A stretch of DNA of 64,000 nt, taken from NCBI RefSeq assembly GCF_023101765.2, contig NC_064237.1:1736001-1800000 (forward strand), read 5' to 3'. The DNA is from Spodoptera frugiperda. Its lineage: Eukaryota > Arthropoda > Insecta > Lepidoptera > Noctuidae. Positions 1 through 11,296 of this stretch are shown piece by piece (the first letter of the stretch is position 1; each line of letters starts with the position of its first letter). The notes below the pieces were generated by a model. That model had not been told where the DNA came from and did no database searches. It saw only the letters and a list, made by a program, of their open reading frames with translations. The position numbers and the translations under genes are program-made.

Positions 1-164
1 TATAACGCCTTCTTAATCGATGAGGTAGTCAACCTCATATACAACACTAGGACACAAGTCAATAAAACATTTTTAAGAGTACCGCATTCAATTTTCTTTA
101 CCGGCTCCATTTTTAGGGTTCCGTAGTTCCAAATGGCAAAAAACGGAACCCTTATAGATTCGAC

Positions 165-195
165 ATGTCTGTCTGTCTGTCTGTCCGTCCGTATG
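165..195 (+). repeat. (TCTG)n microsatellite
   Basis: Tandem tctg units passing into tccg, lying inside the fossil repeat. Confidence 0.85.
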
Positions 196-480
196 TTACA
201 ACCATTTATTTCCAAAATTGTTACCTACATAGTGGAAATTTTGTAGGTTTACGCTTGGTTGGTTTTCTGGTAACCGCTATTCGAATTTCGAATAAAAATT
301 AATAAATTTAAAAATTAAAGACTCCATACATGGAAGTGATTCAAAAAAAAATTTTTTCACCTGACATATCCGTGTTGGGTGTCTATGGATAGGTCTTTAA
401 AAAAGACATCAAGGTTCCTAAAACCACTTTTCATCAAAATCGTTTGAAAGTAAGACGCTTCCAAAGTCGAAAAATGAGTG

Positions 481-512
481 TAAAAGTTAGAGGGGGGGGG
501 GTCTAACTTTTA
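481..512. other. Perfect hairpin with a ten-G loop
   Basis: taaaagttaga (481-491) and its complement tctaactttta (502-512) flank exactly ten G residues. It lies within the fossil repeat, whose relatives may share the G/C run. Confidence 0.8.
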
Positions 513-771
513 AAATAAGAGAGTGAGAAAACTGAGAAAAATATGCTGTAGATTTCAATGGAAACTACCAACGAAAATTGGTTTGAACGAGATATCATTA
601 TTAGTTTTTTAGAAATAAAATATTTTCAAAAACCGCAAATATAATTTTGTCGTTCATACAAACACTATGTAAAACTAAGTTATTTTACAACTTTTATATT
701 ACCTTGCTGTTACGGAACCTTTCATGGGCGAGTCCGACTCGCACTTGGCCGGTTTTTTTTTTAAGTAATAA

Positions 772-888
772 TCTTTAACCTTCTCTCAAGTCTGAAAAAT
801 GCTATGCTGAAAACCGCATCAAAATCGGTTTTACTAAACGCGAGATAATCGCGCACAAACATATATACATTCACGTATGTATACTTAT
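772..888 (+). repeat. Interspersed repeat tail (cgcatcaaaatcggttt family)
   Basis: ctgaaaaccgcatcaaaatc and cgcgagataatcgcgcacaa match the copy at 46052-46190 almost base for base. Confidence 0.7.
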
Positions 889-895
889 AATCGAC

Positions 896-1629
896 ACCAG
901 CAATTTATACTACGCTTACTCAAAAAAGCGTACTTTACAGTAGAGGCGTTTAAAGGGAAAAACGTGATAACTTTAACATTAATTAAGATACTTTTTTGAA
1001 ATTTGGTATGCTTAATATTTAATTTATTCATTGTAATATCTCATATTTATATTTCCTTAATTATTTCTATTTTTTGATTTAGCGCAAGATAGCCGTATAT
1101 AAACGTCTTTCATTAAAAAAATGTTACATCTTATACACGTCTAACTAATGTTAGCGTAGTGTAGTACGGGAGGTCGTAGTGCATGATCAATCATCTGATG
1201 CATATTTCAATATTTTTATAAAGAACATGTACTTACTTATAAAAAGAATAGTCAACGTACCATTAGTAAACTAATTTATACGTTAACACATAAGCATTTA
1301 CCATTTAAAAGTCGCTAAGTCGTTCATTTTACAAACTAACAAGTATACACCCGAACGCACTAAACTACGCTAACTATGAGTTAATGCAGTGTTGCACGGA
1401 CTTTGACCAAAGTGATCCCCGCTAATAATAGTTGGCGTAATATAAATCGAGTGATTTCAAAAAGTCCCATTACTTAGCGTTTTATAAGATTTGTAACTTT
1501 CTTATTTTTGCATATTTTTTCTCAATTTTTTATGACGTACATATGTAAACACACATTTTAAGCAACTTGGATTAAAAAAACGTTTTTTCCAAATTTCGAG
1601 TTAGCGCAGTATAAATTGCTGGTGTCGAA
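896..1629. other. AT-rich non-coding DNA
   Basis: No ORF, repeat family member or site that I can support. Confidence 0.5.
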
Positions 1630-1738
1630 TTATATGTATGTTTCTGTATACACAAACATACATACGTATGTATTTGACTGCTTTCATGTATTCACAGGCC
1701 AAACTGAGAACCTCCCTTTTTTTGAAGTCGGTTGTAAT
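1630..1738 (+). repeat. Interspersed repeat tail (gaagtcggtt family)
   Basis: A run of acatacatacgt and ccaaactgagaacctccct, then tttttttgaagtcggtt, matches the terminal segment of the same family as 772-888. Confidence 0.6.
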
Positions 1739-1994
1739 CCCGTAAAATATTTCTACGTTTCAAAACAGGCAAACAGCTTTAGATATAACACTTCAATCAA
1801 AACAGAATGCAAATAACTAGAATTGGTATCGTAAACGTAAACTGCCTGAAAGTCAGAGACTTGATAATTCCTTAATCATTGAAACTTTCCGCGTATCATA
1901 AACGATGAGATTTATGAAATTATCGTCTAAGCCTAGTCGCTTGAAGAGATTTCAAACTCAACTTTACAATCCGAATTGCTGTGATTATAATATT

Positions 1995-2135
1995 ACTAGC
2001 TTCTGTCAGTGACTTCGCCCGCGTTCCCGTGGGATAAAAAGTATCCTATCACTCGAGTCAGCTCATACCAAATTTTATCACAATTAATTCTGTAGATTTA
2101 GCGTGGTTGATGAACAAACATACAAACAAACAAAT
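1995..2135 (+). repeat. Interspersed repeat (agcttctgtcagtgacttcg type)
   Basis: agcttctgtcagtgacttcg, cccgtgggataaaaagtatc and a tail of aaacatacaaacaaac match a widespread lepidopteran LINE-tail-like repeat. Confidence 0.6.
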
Positions 2136-2278
2136 TTTTTGATGCTTTTTAAATAGGAAATATTTTTTAGTTTTGTTTGTGTTTAGTTTTTACGTTTTCT
2201 AGTTTAGTTGTAAATATTGTGTAGATAACAATTGAATGTTCTTAAAAAAAGGATAAAAAATGGTATTGAAATATTTGA

Positions 2279-2297
2279 CAAACAAACAAACAAACAC
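2279..2297 (+). repeat. (AAAC)n microsatellite
   Basis: Four to five caaa units, similar to the tails of nearby LINE-like repeats. Confidence 0.75.
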
Positions 2298-2845
2298 ATT
2301 TTCACTTTTATAATAATTAAGTCGTATAATCAATGTGTGTGTATATTATTGTCGATCTGAGTTTTTGTCTATATTTAGCAGTATGTTTTTGAGATTTTTA
2401 CTTTTGCTCATATTTTTTTTTGTAAATTATAGTTACAATGCAGGTAAACGCCAAATAAAAAATCTAACATTTAATACAACATAATTTTGTAACAGTCCAC
2501 AACAATACAAAAAAGCGTAGAACACAAAAGAACCAAAGATATAAAGGCATTAATTTTCAAATTATCACTGGATGAGTCAACCTCTGACAGCGCGGTCCGC
2601 GGTTCCTTCGCGTCTTGCGCCCGAACTAATTCGAGTTCATCACAAATGCAGCCACGCTTATCTTTCTCTCCCTAACTTATAAATTTAATGTCCTAAAGGA
2701 TTTACGAGAGAATTATAACTTTACAACTTTGACTTTGCTAACCCTTACTATGTATGTTTGGTTGGATTAATTGTGATATAGTTTGGGCGTGTGTCAGGAA
2801 GAAGAAATGATGGATAAAATTGTCGTTTCGTGGGTTTTACATAAT
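2298..2845. other. Non-coding DNA with a short GC-rich island
   Basis: Mostly AT rich. cgcggtccgcggttccttcg around 2590-2610 stands out as GC rich and contains ccgcgg, but it matches nothing else here. Confidence 0.4.
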
Positions 2846-2988
2846 GTCGTGGTAGCCGGAAGGATTAGGACGTCCGCTTCGCATGCATGAGGGTTCGAAA
2901 CATACCAACGGCAAGTACCAATGTGACACCACTCATAAATGGTGAAAGAAAACACGCATTGAGCAAGCGTGGTGATTGATGCTCAAAG
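2846..2988 (+). repeat. SINE-B copy with internal deletion
   Basis: ggtagccggaaggattagga and gagggttcgaaacataccaa (a box-B-like core) are followed by gtaccaatgtgac, then gcattgagcaagcgtggtga. The middle of the family, seen in full at 55205, is missing. Confidence 0.7.
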
Positions 2989-3554
2989 AGAAAAAGGGGG
3001 TAAAGAATCAAATGTTTATTTATTTATTACTATTAAAAGATATCAAGAGAGTTCAAATGTCAAAAAAAATATCACTCATTTAAAGTCCAAATTATTTCAA
3101 AAGCTCTACCGTTAGAATACTTTACATTCTAGTCACGACCTTCTAGAAACGTACGAATATCTATTTTAAATTCGCAAACAATTAGTAGTTCCCGTATCCG
3201 ACGTCGCTATGAAATATAGACTTAGACTCCTTGCCGTTCTTGTGCGGATACTTGCGTCTTATCTCCAAACCTTTAAGGTTCAATTTAGCTTACTTTCAAG
3301 GTCATTTAACTTTGTAAGTCGGTCTCGCTGACAGTTGTTTTGTAGGAGCAACTTGAAGTTTAGATGTTCTCTTGTTTGTTTTGATACATCACCATTTCAC
3401 GTCATCACCGCTTTCGGTGATAACTTAAAGACAAATGTTTGTTGCAAAATAATGGGCGCAGTTTAAAATGTTTTGTAGATATTTTGTTTTCGCGTTCTTG
3501 AAATGAGGTTTTGGCTACTTAGCAGTTAATTCAAATTCAAATATTTATTGCTTC
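2989..3554. other. Non-coding DNA upstream of the 3555 ORF
   Basis: Single-copy sequence. caccgctttcggtg at about 3407-3420 forms a short hairpin. No convincing TATA box. Confidence 0.4.
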
Positions 3555-3752
3555 ATGTTGAATAGTAAATTAAATTTGACCTTACTATTTGTTATTAGTT
3601 TAGTATTCATTCATTGCGTTAATGTGTTCGCGGGATCTCTTCAAAAATTAGATGTGGAAGATATTCTAGGGAACTCCTCAAAAATCAACATATTGTGCTC
3701 TGCGTTTGAATTTAATAGATGTATACTCTTAAAACCTTGCTACTACTTTTAA
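3555..3752 (+). CDS. Candidate small secreted peptide (single-exon ORF)
   Basis: 65 codons from ATG. Residues 1-27 form a textbook signal peptide (basic residue, then LTLLFVISLVFI, then NVFAG). A 38-residue remainder follows with three cysteines and a Leu/Asp/Glu-containing start (SLQKLDVEDILGNSSK). It could be a small secreted peptide or a first exon, but no consensus donor lies inside it. No downstream exon or canonical poly(A) signal was found, so it may be chance. Confidence 0.28.
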   Translation: MLNSKLNLTLLFVISLVFIHCVNVFAGSLQKLDVEDILGNSSKINILCSAFEFNRCILLKPCYYF

Positions 3753-3754
3753 AG

Positions 3755-4869
3755 AAAGCTACGGTCAAATTGTCTTTCTTTTACATAGTGATCTCTTATA
3801 AAATTAAAGCTACACGATACGATAACGTTCTTGCTTTTATTTCACTAAATCCCATAATTACAACATTTCATATGTTACACATGAGGTGTTGTTATAGGAA
3901 ATAATGTGGTCTACAATCATGTATTTCATTCGTATCAACATATCTTCAAAAAAAAGTTAATTACATTTTTGGGTTCGACATCGACATAACAATAACCCCT
4001 GCTAATTTTTATTTTCAATGTACAGACAGCACTTTTCTACGATTTTATTATATGTATAGATAAACAATATAAACTTAAGCACAAACAACTTCGACGATGT
4101 TAAGAATACTGAAGTCAGACACTTTTGTGTGTAAATATGTGTAAAGGAATAATTACATTTCTCCGTAAAGTAAATCCCTTTTTGATGGATACTTATAAAC
4201 ATATCCTCAGCTGAAATCTCAGAAGGCTTAATTTTGCTCTTTACACGCAAATTCCAAACATATAAAACAAAGTAATCCTACCTTTATCCTCCGAAATATC
4301 TCAAATAAACATTAAAATGAACGTAAAACGATCGTGATATGTGTAACCTACATAATTATATGCAAAAACGTCAGTTCAACAGGTCTAAATAAGGCTCTGG
4401 TTTATGGTATATCAACATAACAACACCATAGATTATGTATCGTACTAGATACCGCAGTATTACAAAAAAAAAACGTATTTTTGACGCGCCTTAAGTGGCG
4501 CCACTGTCGCTTAAAGTCATGTCAGTTTTATTGACAATGACATAACAAACTTAATAAATCGAAAACTTTACACTTTAGTTTTTAGTTCGGACATCAAAAT
4601 ATAGAAACTGAAAAACTAACACAATATGTGTCACACAGATGTCAGAAGATAGACATGTTTGACATGTAACATGTCATATCTAGTCGGTTTCAAAACAATA
4701 TGTCTGCGACCAACATGACGTAAAGCTCGCTGTTCATACCACGATTTGGAACACAGGAAATATGTACGAAGTTTGGCGTTTGAGATGCCAAAGTCATTTA
4801 TTACATGCAGTCTTGAACATGTTTCGGTTTCAAATGGTTGAGAGTTAAGTATAGAGCTGCACATCAAAC
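3755..4869. other. Non-coding DNA, nothing recognised
   Basis: AT-rich stretch. gcgccttaagtggcgcc near 4487 is a small palindrome-like word. The short minus-strand ORFs here lack domain or leader features. Confidence 0.4.
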
Positions 4870-4990
4870 TGTATTTAACCAGTATAAGCTGACCGTCAAA
4901 TGTGCAGAAAGTTCATACAAAGCGAGGTCATGAAAAACTGGTTTTGTTTAGCTCGATGTGTTGCAGGCTGGTAACATGTAAATGTTGAGT
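4870..4990 (+). repeat. Ancient dispersed repeat Q, copy A
   Basis: aaccagtataagctgaccgt, tcatacaaagcgaggtcatg and aactggttttgtttagctcg align without gaps for about 90 bases with 51890-51995 and, reversed, with 30222-30340. Confidence 0.7.
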
Positions 4991-5166
4991 ATACTATTTG
5001 GCAGTTTGGTTAGAATTGTAGAAGAATGAAGTACTGGTTTTTGGCTTTTGGTTCCTACTACCAATCATTTGGGTGGGGAGCAATGATTTCGAAGAATAAA
5101 AATGGCAAAGATTTTTCACTTTGAATTTGTATTTTACAATATTTTGAATTACAATGACATGCAATT

Positions 5167-5305
5167 TTTAACCGACTTCAAATAAGAAGGTTCTCGGTTT
5201 GATCTGTACATATGTAAGTATGAATTTATTTGTCCGCAATTATTTCGCGTTTGGCTGAACCTATTTCGATGCGGTTTTCAAGATAGTATTTTTTTACTTA
5301 GGAGA
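5167..5305 (-). repeat. Interspersed repeat (gaagtcggtt family), reverse orientation
   Basis: taaccgacttcaaataagaa, ggttctcggtttgatctgta and tgcggttttcaagatagtat are the reverse complement of the family seen at 46052. Confidence 0.6.
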
Positions 5306-5995
5306 CGGTTTTACATGAATTACCCGACATTAAAAAATGAAAGCGATAAAGGAAAGAGGTTCGTTTTTAAAAAAGTTATATTATATTAGTTAAAAGGCAA
5401 AAGAGTGATATTAACTTTTAACTTTAATTTGACTACTAAGTTAACACAAACAAAATATTTCTTACGTTAATTTTAATACAAATTCATCTACAGAAAAACA
5501 GACGCTTTGTCGAACGTGTGTGCTAAGCTTTAAGTACTAAAAGTCAGCGTCAATTTAAAGGGTGTTTGAAAACTTTATTAGGTACTGACAACCGACATAA
5601 AAAATTTACTGTGCCTTAAATTCTGACGTAAACCTAATTTAACGTATGATTTTAACATAACGAGTATGTACACAGGTAATATACTACTTATGTATACAAG
5701 ATATATGGTTATAGCCCTGGCTGACTTTATTTTCGGCTTTTTGAAAAACATTAATGTCTTGGTTTTTTTAGAATTTTTTCCTAATAACACGGAGTCTAGA
5801 ATCACAGTCAGTATTTTTAATCTATAAAAGCATACTCAAAGATGCACACATACAATGTTACACCCGGTTTCCATTGGTTACCTATGTATATTATGAGTTC
5901 CACAAAATAAGAAATCAACTTAAAGGCTTAATAGAAATTGGTCTTAACAAACAACTGCCTGACTGCCTTGTTAGTCGAAACGTTCGGAGTCGGTC

Positions 5996-6101
5996 TCGGG
6001 TCGGATGCACTTGTGACGCCTCTGGTGTTTCGGGTGTCCATGGGCGGCAGCGACTGCTTACCATCAGGTGATCTCGTTTACCGGCTTATACCATAAAAAA
6101 A
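5996..6101 (+). repeat. SINE-A fragment
   Basis: cctctggtgtttcgggtgtc, atgggcggcagcgactgctt and accggcttataccataaa are the 3' half of the family in the orientation of the full copy at 45012. Confidence 0.8.
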
Positions 6102-6435
6102 TGTTTACCTTTGCCTACTCGCGCATAAAAAAGGTGATCACGATACGATACGATCTTAACAAACAAAATAATAACAAAACACACCTGCCTCCATTTTCTC
6201 ATAACAGACAACGCTATACTGAAATTATTCAGAAACGTTCGCTCAATTACGTCACATCCGGTTTGGGGCCGGACGTGCATTACCACGCTAACTAGCCTTG
6301 TATTATGGACGCGTAGTTTATGAACCTCACTACAAAGTTAATACTCGCTGTTATTTAATGCTTTTAACCGCATAACAAGGTTATATGACATTTGCGTTTG
6401 ATCGTATTCATTAGACTGAGGGTGGGTTGTGTTAG

Positions 6436-6684
6436 GGTGTTTTTCTATCAGAGATGTGCTATGTTACGTTGCTGTGAATGCGTTTGGCTTCCACCAATCA
6501 TATTTGTTGGTACACATAGCTTAGCACTGGTAGAAACGGACTCAGCTAAGTTATGTTTTTTATATGGAAAGATTCGTGCTATGGATGGCCTTCCTACTTG
6601 TACATCACATACTCGAGTTTAGTATCAGTGGAAACGGTCACATAGTTTCACAGCTACATAGCACATCTCTGGTGGAAAAGCACC
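6436..6684 (+). mobile_element. MITE-M copy 1
   Basis: A 249-bp element has terminal inverted repeats of about 28 bases. The left end carries gagatgtgctatg after ggtgtttttctatca and the right end is its near complement (catagcacatctc, then aaaagcacc). The body matches 62877-63152 in reverse complement, for example tggtacacatagcttagcac. No clear target duplication and no ORF of note. Confidence 0.85.
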
Positions 6685-7342
6685 GTTGCTGGCACCGTCC
6701 ACTACTCCGATTTTTATCAGGCGACAGATCTAGAGAGAGGATCTCATCAGGTGCCAGCAAACATTAACTTAGTGGTGGTCAGGCGCATGTGACCACCATT
6801 GTACCATTGGATGTTGAGCATTTAAACTAAGTTTATCTTAGTGTGCCCCAAAAACAAACCTAAGAACTCTTAGTTTTAAGTCTAATTTTCCACTATTCGA
6901 TCCTATAAGTAGATAACCCAAACTAATGTAAATCTAAAATATAAAATATGACAAGTACAACGATACTCAATGAGCTGACATATAATTCGCTTGTTTAATG
7001 GACCCCATAAAATTAACAGGTCTATTATTAGCCCCCGATCAATATGAAGATTTTTATGCTTGGCACCTCAAAATTAACACCTGTCCAACCGTAGTAGGGT
7101 TTCGTACACTCTTTTGATCCTATCTTCAAGGTTCAATGGATTTAACACCCTTTTATAAACGTCTGAAGTGCGAATATTGATTGATATTTTACATTTGGTA
7201 AGAAATTGCCGAGGTTGAGTTAAGTTTTCAATTATGTTTTGTTTGAATATTGTTGATATTATATGTACTAATTTTGGTTAGTTATGAAAGCTAGTAATTA
7301 TAGTATACGCATATTGCAAAGTATATACATATAATTAACATA
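6685..7342. other. Non-coding DNA, nothing recognised
   Basis: Single-copy sequence between MITE-M copy 1 and the LINE. gtgaccaccattgta near 6790 is the only local feature noted. Confidence 0.4.
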
Positions 7343-7353
7343 CCTATAATGGG

Positions 7354-8127
7354 TTTTTTTTTTTTTTTTTTTCTTTTTTTCAGGGGGTAAATCATCCAAT
7401 GACTTCTCTCGCCAGGGCAAAGCGAGAGGGAGTGTCAGACTCTTACTGACTAAAAACCACCCCGTTCCTACTCCTGCTTGTCGAGCCGGAGCCCCGGTAA
7501 ACCCGCTAGGTTGTCCGCAGCTCCGGATTAAGCATCAGCCCTACGGGCCCCATCTGTGGTGGTCTGATGGCTCTTTGAGGCGCGCGCGGAACGCAACGCG
7601 CCGCACGCACGGGTCTGGTTCTGGTCGGGCGGCGAGCTACCCTTGCTCGCCGTCCGCAGACCGCACTTACGGTGGCCGGAGATCGTCACGCGATCCCCGA
7701 CGCCCGGAGTGTCTTTCGCGTCGGCTGGGGCGTGAGGAAGTTCGTTCCCTCACGCGTCCCGCCTCCTCCTTAACTAGCATGACTGCTTCGCAGAAGGAGG
7801 AGACGGCATCCCAGTCCCCCTCGCTCCGCACCATGGCCTGAACCAAAGCCGGACGCGAGAGGTCGCCGTCGCCGATCACTTCCCTGAGGGCACGGCGGTG
7901 TTCAGCCCACGCAGGGCAGACCGCAACCGTGTGTTCCACCGTGTCCTCCGGGCGGTCTTCGCAGTGATGACACCCGGGCGTTTCCTCCCGCCCAATCAAA
8001 AACAGGAACCTACCGAAACTCCCATGTCCGGTAAGCACCTGCGTCAGGCGGTAGGTGAGGACGCCATGGCGCCTCTCTAGCCACTCCTCAAAGAGGGGAC
8101 TTACCGCTGCAATGACAGCGAGCCCAA
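7354..8127 (-). mobile_element. 5'-truncated R1-like non-LTR retrotransposon (LINE-R)
   Basis: On the minus strand an uninterrupted frame of about 151 codons (8121 to 7667) encodes the C-terminus of a lepidopteran R1-clade-like polyprotein. It includes VLTYRLTQVLTGHGSFGRF and a zinc-knuckle-like CHHC..H..C motif (Cx2Cx9Hx4C). A 3' UTR of about 280 bases follows and ends in a poly(A) tail, seen as the T run 7354-7380. cctataatggg (7343-7353) and cctatactggg (8128-8138) flank it as an 11-bp target duplication with one mismatch. The open frame and intact flanks suggest a fairly recent insertion. R1 proper is 28S-specific, so this is a non-site-specific relative. Confidence 0.88.
7667..8121 (-). 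CDS. C-terminal fragment of R1-like LINE polyprotein
   Basis: Open on the minus strand with no internal stop, it ends at 7667. Recognisable parts are a segment after the reverse transcriptase (FEEWLERRHGVLTY), the Cx2Cx9Hx4C knuckle in GCHHCEDRPEDTVEHTVAVC and a Ser/Arg-rich tail. The reverse transcriptase and endonuclease domains are missing because the copy is 5'-truncated. Confidence 0.8.
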
Positions 8128-8159
8128 CCTATACTGGGTTAGATGACCAATTTTTGTTT

Positions 8160-8430
8160 TAATGTCCGTCTTTTAAACACGTATTTTTTATTTTGTTACG
8201 GAAACAAATATCTGAACCTGACCTGAAATATCGCGTGACGTCATTGCTAGGTACATTTTGTACGTAAAAATTATGTGTTTGCTTCTACTCCTAAACTTTG
8301 ATTCGTTATATCTAAGTATTGTTATATATGACAGAAAAAAGAAATACGTGGCTAATATTTTTCCATTACCCAACTGACTAGACTAAATAGGTTTTTAATT
8401 TTTATACCCTGTCATCATCCCTATTATACG
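8160..8430 (+). repeat. rep-G, uninterrupted copy
   Basis: This copy carries the blocks gaaatatcgcgtgacgtcat, gtacgtaaaaattatgtgtt and ttataccctgtcatcatccc, and aligns over most of its length with the split copy around the mariner. A third short tail occurs at 45292-45335. The class is unknown to me. Confidence 0.7.
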
Positions 8431-8583
8431 TGGCATCGTTTGTAAGAAAATATATTTTACCTAGGCTATAAATCATTTTATACACAGAACAATGAGGCAC
8501 ATAGTCAGTAAAATTTGGTCAGACATATCGTAATTGGAATACCTGTTATTGTTTCCAAGCGTGTCTAAGCCTACTTGTCTGCG

Positions 8584-8740
8584 GTCAAGTCAAAAGCATT
8601 TATTTCAACTAAACCATTAATAGGTGCTTATGAAACGCCAATAAATAAATAGTCTGCCTGTCCGTCAGTGAAGCTAGGGGCTCGTTCCAAACTGAAGCTT
8701 CGAATGGTGAACGAGCAAGAAACTCCATTCATTATTCGTA
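8584..8740 (+). repeat. Interspersed repeat (aaagcatttatttcaa type)
   Basis: agtcaaaagcatttatttca, ctgtccgtcagtgaagctag and gaacgagcaagaaactcc match the copy at 12604-12760. Confidence 0.65.
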
Positions 8741-9234
8741 CTACGTTAATATATACAAACATATATATTTTTAAAAGAGTATGTGGAATAACAGTATTGA
8801 TATTATATTGTCATTATATACTATGTACTTCAGAAACTGCAACGCACTCTAGACCATTAATATCCGAAGCAAACCAGCTGGTTCAAAGTTTCTATTGTTT
8901 ATGTCCTATTAAAGGCATTTCCAATACATATTAAACAGCAAGCTAATCTAGGCTTTACCGTTCACAATTTAAGGATTATAATGGCTACCTGAAAGTGTAA
9001 ATGCCATAATGTACAATGAAACTAGTTCACTAAACAAGAGGGTTTTACACCTCATTACTTTGACTTAATCTCGGTGATATTAACGCAAGGGAATTTGGAC
9101 CTTACGTGACGGTTACGATACGATATGGATTAGAAGCTAATTAAAAGGAGTGAATGATATGGAAATTGATTCGTTTTTTGATTGGCTGGGTACGTTTACA
9201 AGATGAAACTTTGCCTCCTAAGTATCACCATATT
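8741..9234. other. Non-coding DNA, nothing recognised
   Basis: AT-rich sequence with no supported feature. Confidence 0.4.
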
Positions 9235-9412
9235 AGCTCCAAGACGTCCACTGCTGACCTTCATCTGGTTGTCTGTCCACCTTGTGGGTGGATATTCAAC
9301 ACGGTCTCCATTCGAGAACCTTTTTGCTTCAGCGGCTGTCATTTCTCCGTGCTATGTACCTTACTCACTGCCACTTCAGCTTGCTTATCCGCTGGGCTAT
9401 GTCGGCTTTTTT
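9235..9412 (-). repeat. Fragment of RTE-like LINE reverse transcriptase C-terminus
   Basis: The minus strand reads DIAQRISKLKWQ, a stop, VRYIARRNDSR, a stop, then KKVLEWRP. This matches the C-terminal tail typical of lepidopteran RTE-type polyproteins (DIAQRI..LKWQWAGHIARR..VLEWRP). Stops and deletions show an old, dead copy. Confidence 0.72.
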
Positions 9413-10304
9413 TTTTAACTCCGAGGCTAGCCCTTTCATACATTAGTATTTTCATTTCAATTGAATATAAAACAAATTCCCGGCATGGAAATCGTGTCGT
9501 TTTCTTATGAACTCACACAAACGCGCTTGCAGCATTGGTTTGTTTTGTAGCAACAAACATACAAACACTACATCATTTTACAAGAAGAATGTTGTCGTTT
9601 TGAGAATTAAGACAAACTGTTATTGCTGTAAAAGTTTAACTTTTATTTCACCGAGTCTTATTATAAAGGATGCTGTGTTTTCTCCGAAATTTTGATGAAA
9701 ATAAAGATACAGATCTGTTCTGTAATAAAATTCTCGGAAAAGTAATTGGAATGAGGTTTTAGGTTTGGTGATAAGGTCACACTAATGGTATATTAAAGGC
9801 ATGAAATGTAAACATGTAAAGAGTAAATAAAAATAATCTATAATATAAAAATAAATCGGTAAATGTGTTACTAAGCGTTTCTCACGATATTTTCTGCCTT
9901 TATTAAAATTAATTACTTAAGTCATAATAATATAATAGATACTTAAGATATTTGCACGCCATGATAAATGACAGATATGTCGTGAGCCACATTTATTATG
10001 TTTAAAAATAAAATACAAAAAAAAATCTTCAAATAATCGTACTTACTAAAAGTAATTTCACACGAAACTTTAAGAGCGTGAGAAATGTTAAACGCGTTAC
10101 ACATTGTTAGTGGTTGAACAAATAAATGTAGGAACAGGGAACTATCCTTAATCTGGTCAGCAATGGTGGATGGATGGAAGTAATCGTTTGGATGATTTGA
10201 TCCATTGGCCTTGGTGGGAGATTTTATTTTACTCGTACATTTATTTGGTTTGTGTTTGTGTTAGGTTTTTGGCTTCAGTTTCTTTCACATCACCAGCCTG
10301 GAAA
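9413..10304. other. Non-coding DNA, nothing recognised
   Basis: AT-rich, with scattered AATAAA words but no transcript model to attach them to. Confidence 0.4.
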
Positions 10305-10465
10305 TGGCCACTGCTAACCAACGACCTCTTTTTGCACGAAGCAGAAGCACGAATATAGAATGTTTGAACATTAGTCACTTGCTCAACGCGGGTTGGCGAT
10401 TTCAAACTTATAATTAAAAATGATAAGTCCGTTTGTCAGTGGTGTCTAAATAATCTTACAAAATT
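10305..10465 (-). repeat. SINE-B fragment (3' part)
   Basis: gctcaacgcgggttggcgat, gtttgtcagtggtgtctaaa and taatcttacaaa match the 55205 copy in the same orientation. Confidence 0.65.
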
Positions 10466-11112
10466 AAATTTGATTGAACATGCAACACAAAAACCGGCAT
10501 GAAACAACGCATGCGCCGTGGTTCATCATATAAAATTACCGGAGGGAAAACCAAAACGTACTTGTAACTTTAACAAACTTCTTTGATGTGATACAACTCC
10601 CCATAAGTAGCAAAGATTATTTGCCCTATACCACAAAAATAAAAAATAAAAAACAAACAAAACCACAATAATAAATTCAGAGATTAAGATTAACTGTATC
10701 CGCAGTTCTCACGATAACCAGTAACAAGGACACCAACCAACTCTTATTTAGACTATTTACATTAAACTCAGTAGAAATCCGCATCGCCATTCCTTATATC
10801 TGCAGACAAACAAAAGATATTTCCATTTAGCAGTACCCATTCGGATGGCCTTTAATAAATTAATTTAATTCAAATTACCCCACAACACAGCCCCTGGAGT
10901 CTGAATAAATAAATATTTACTTTGTTAATTGAAAAATTATCTCGCCCTGTATTTCAGAAAGTGACACAATACATAAATGTGCACGATTTGTTAATTGTGT
11001 TTTATAAAATAAATAGATTCTGCAAGCGACTTCGTATGCACACATGGGCGATTTCCGTGTTACAGTGGTAAAGAAACTAAGGTAAAGAAACCCACTAATT
11101 GACTACTAATTG
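10466..11112. other. Non-coding single-copy DNA
   Basis: taccccacaacacagcccct around 10877 and the following 110 bases look unusually free of repeats. No function can be assigned. Confidence 0.35.
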
Positions 11113-11296
11113 GAAAATCATCCAATGACTTCTTCATTTAATCAATCCCGCCTTGGGCAAGGCGAGAGGGAGTCTTATTGACTGAAAACCGTTCAAAGCT
11201 CCTGGTCGGCATCAACCCTACTGGGCTACGTCTGTGGTGGTCTGATGGCTCTTTGAGGCGCGCATGGAACACGACGCGCCCTACGATCTTTGTGCG
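11113..11296 (-). repeat. LINE-R 3' UTR fragment
   Basis: Shares catccaatgacttct, gtggtggtctgatggctctt and gcgcgcatggaac with the 3' UTR of the 7354-8127 element. It has internal deletions and no coding part. Confidence 0.8.

Larger units (their letters stand above)
111..762. repeat. Fossil interspersed repeat (gggttccgtag ... cttggccgg type)
   Basis: Starts at agggttccgtag, contains a (tctg)n/(tccg)n stretch at about 165-195, and ends gagtccgactcgcacttggc followed by a T run. These ends characterise a very common lepidopteran repeat. The copy is diverged and has no ORF. Confidence 0.65.

Noticed and set aside
7575..7841. 88-codon plus-strand ORF in GC-rich DNA
   Set aside because: It is antisense to the LINE-R C-terminal frame and UTR.
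9154..9510. 118-codon plus-strand ORF
   Set aside because: Its minus strand is a degraded RTE-type reverse transcriptase tail; the plus frame is a shadow.
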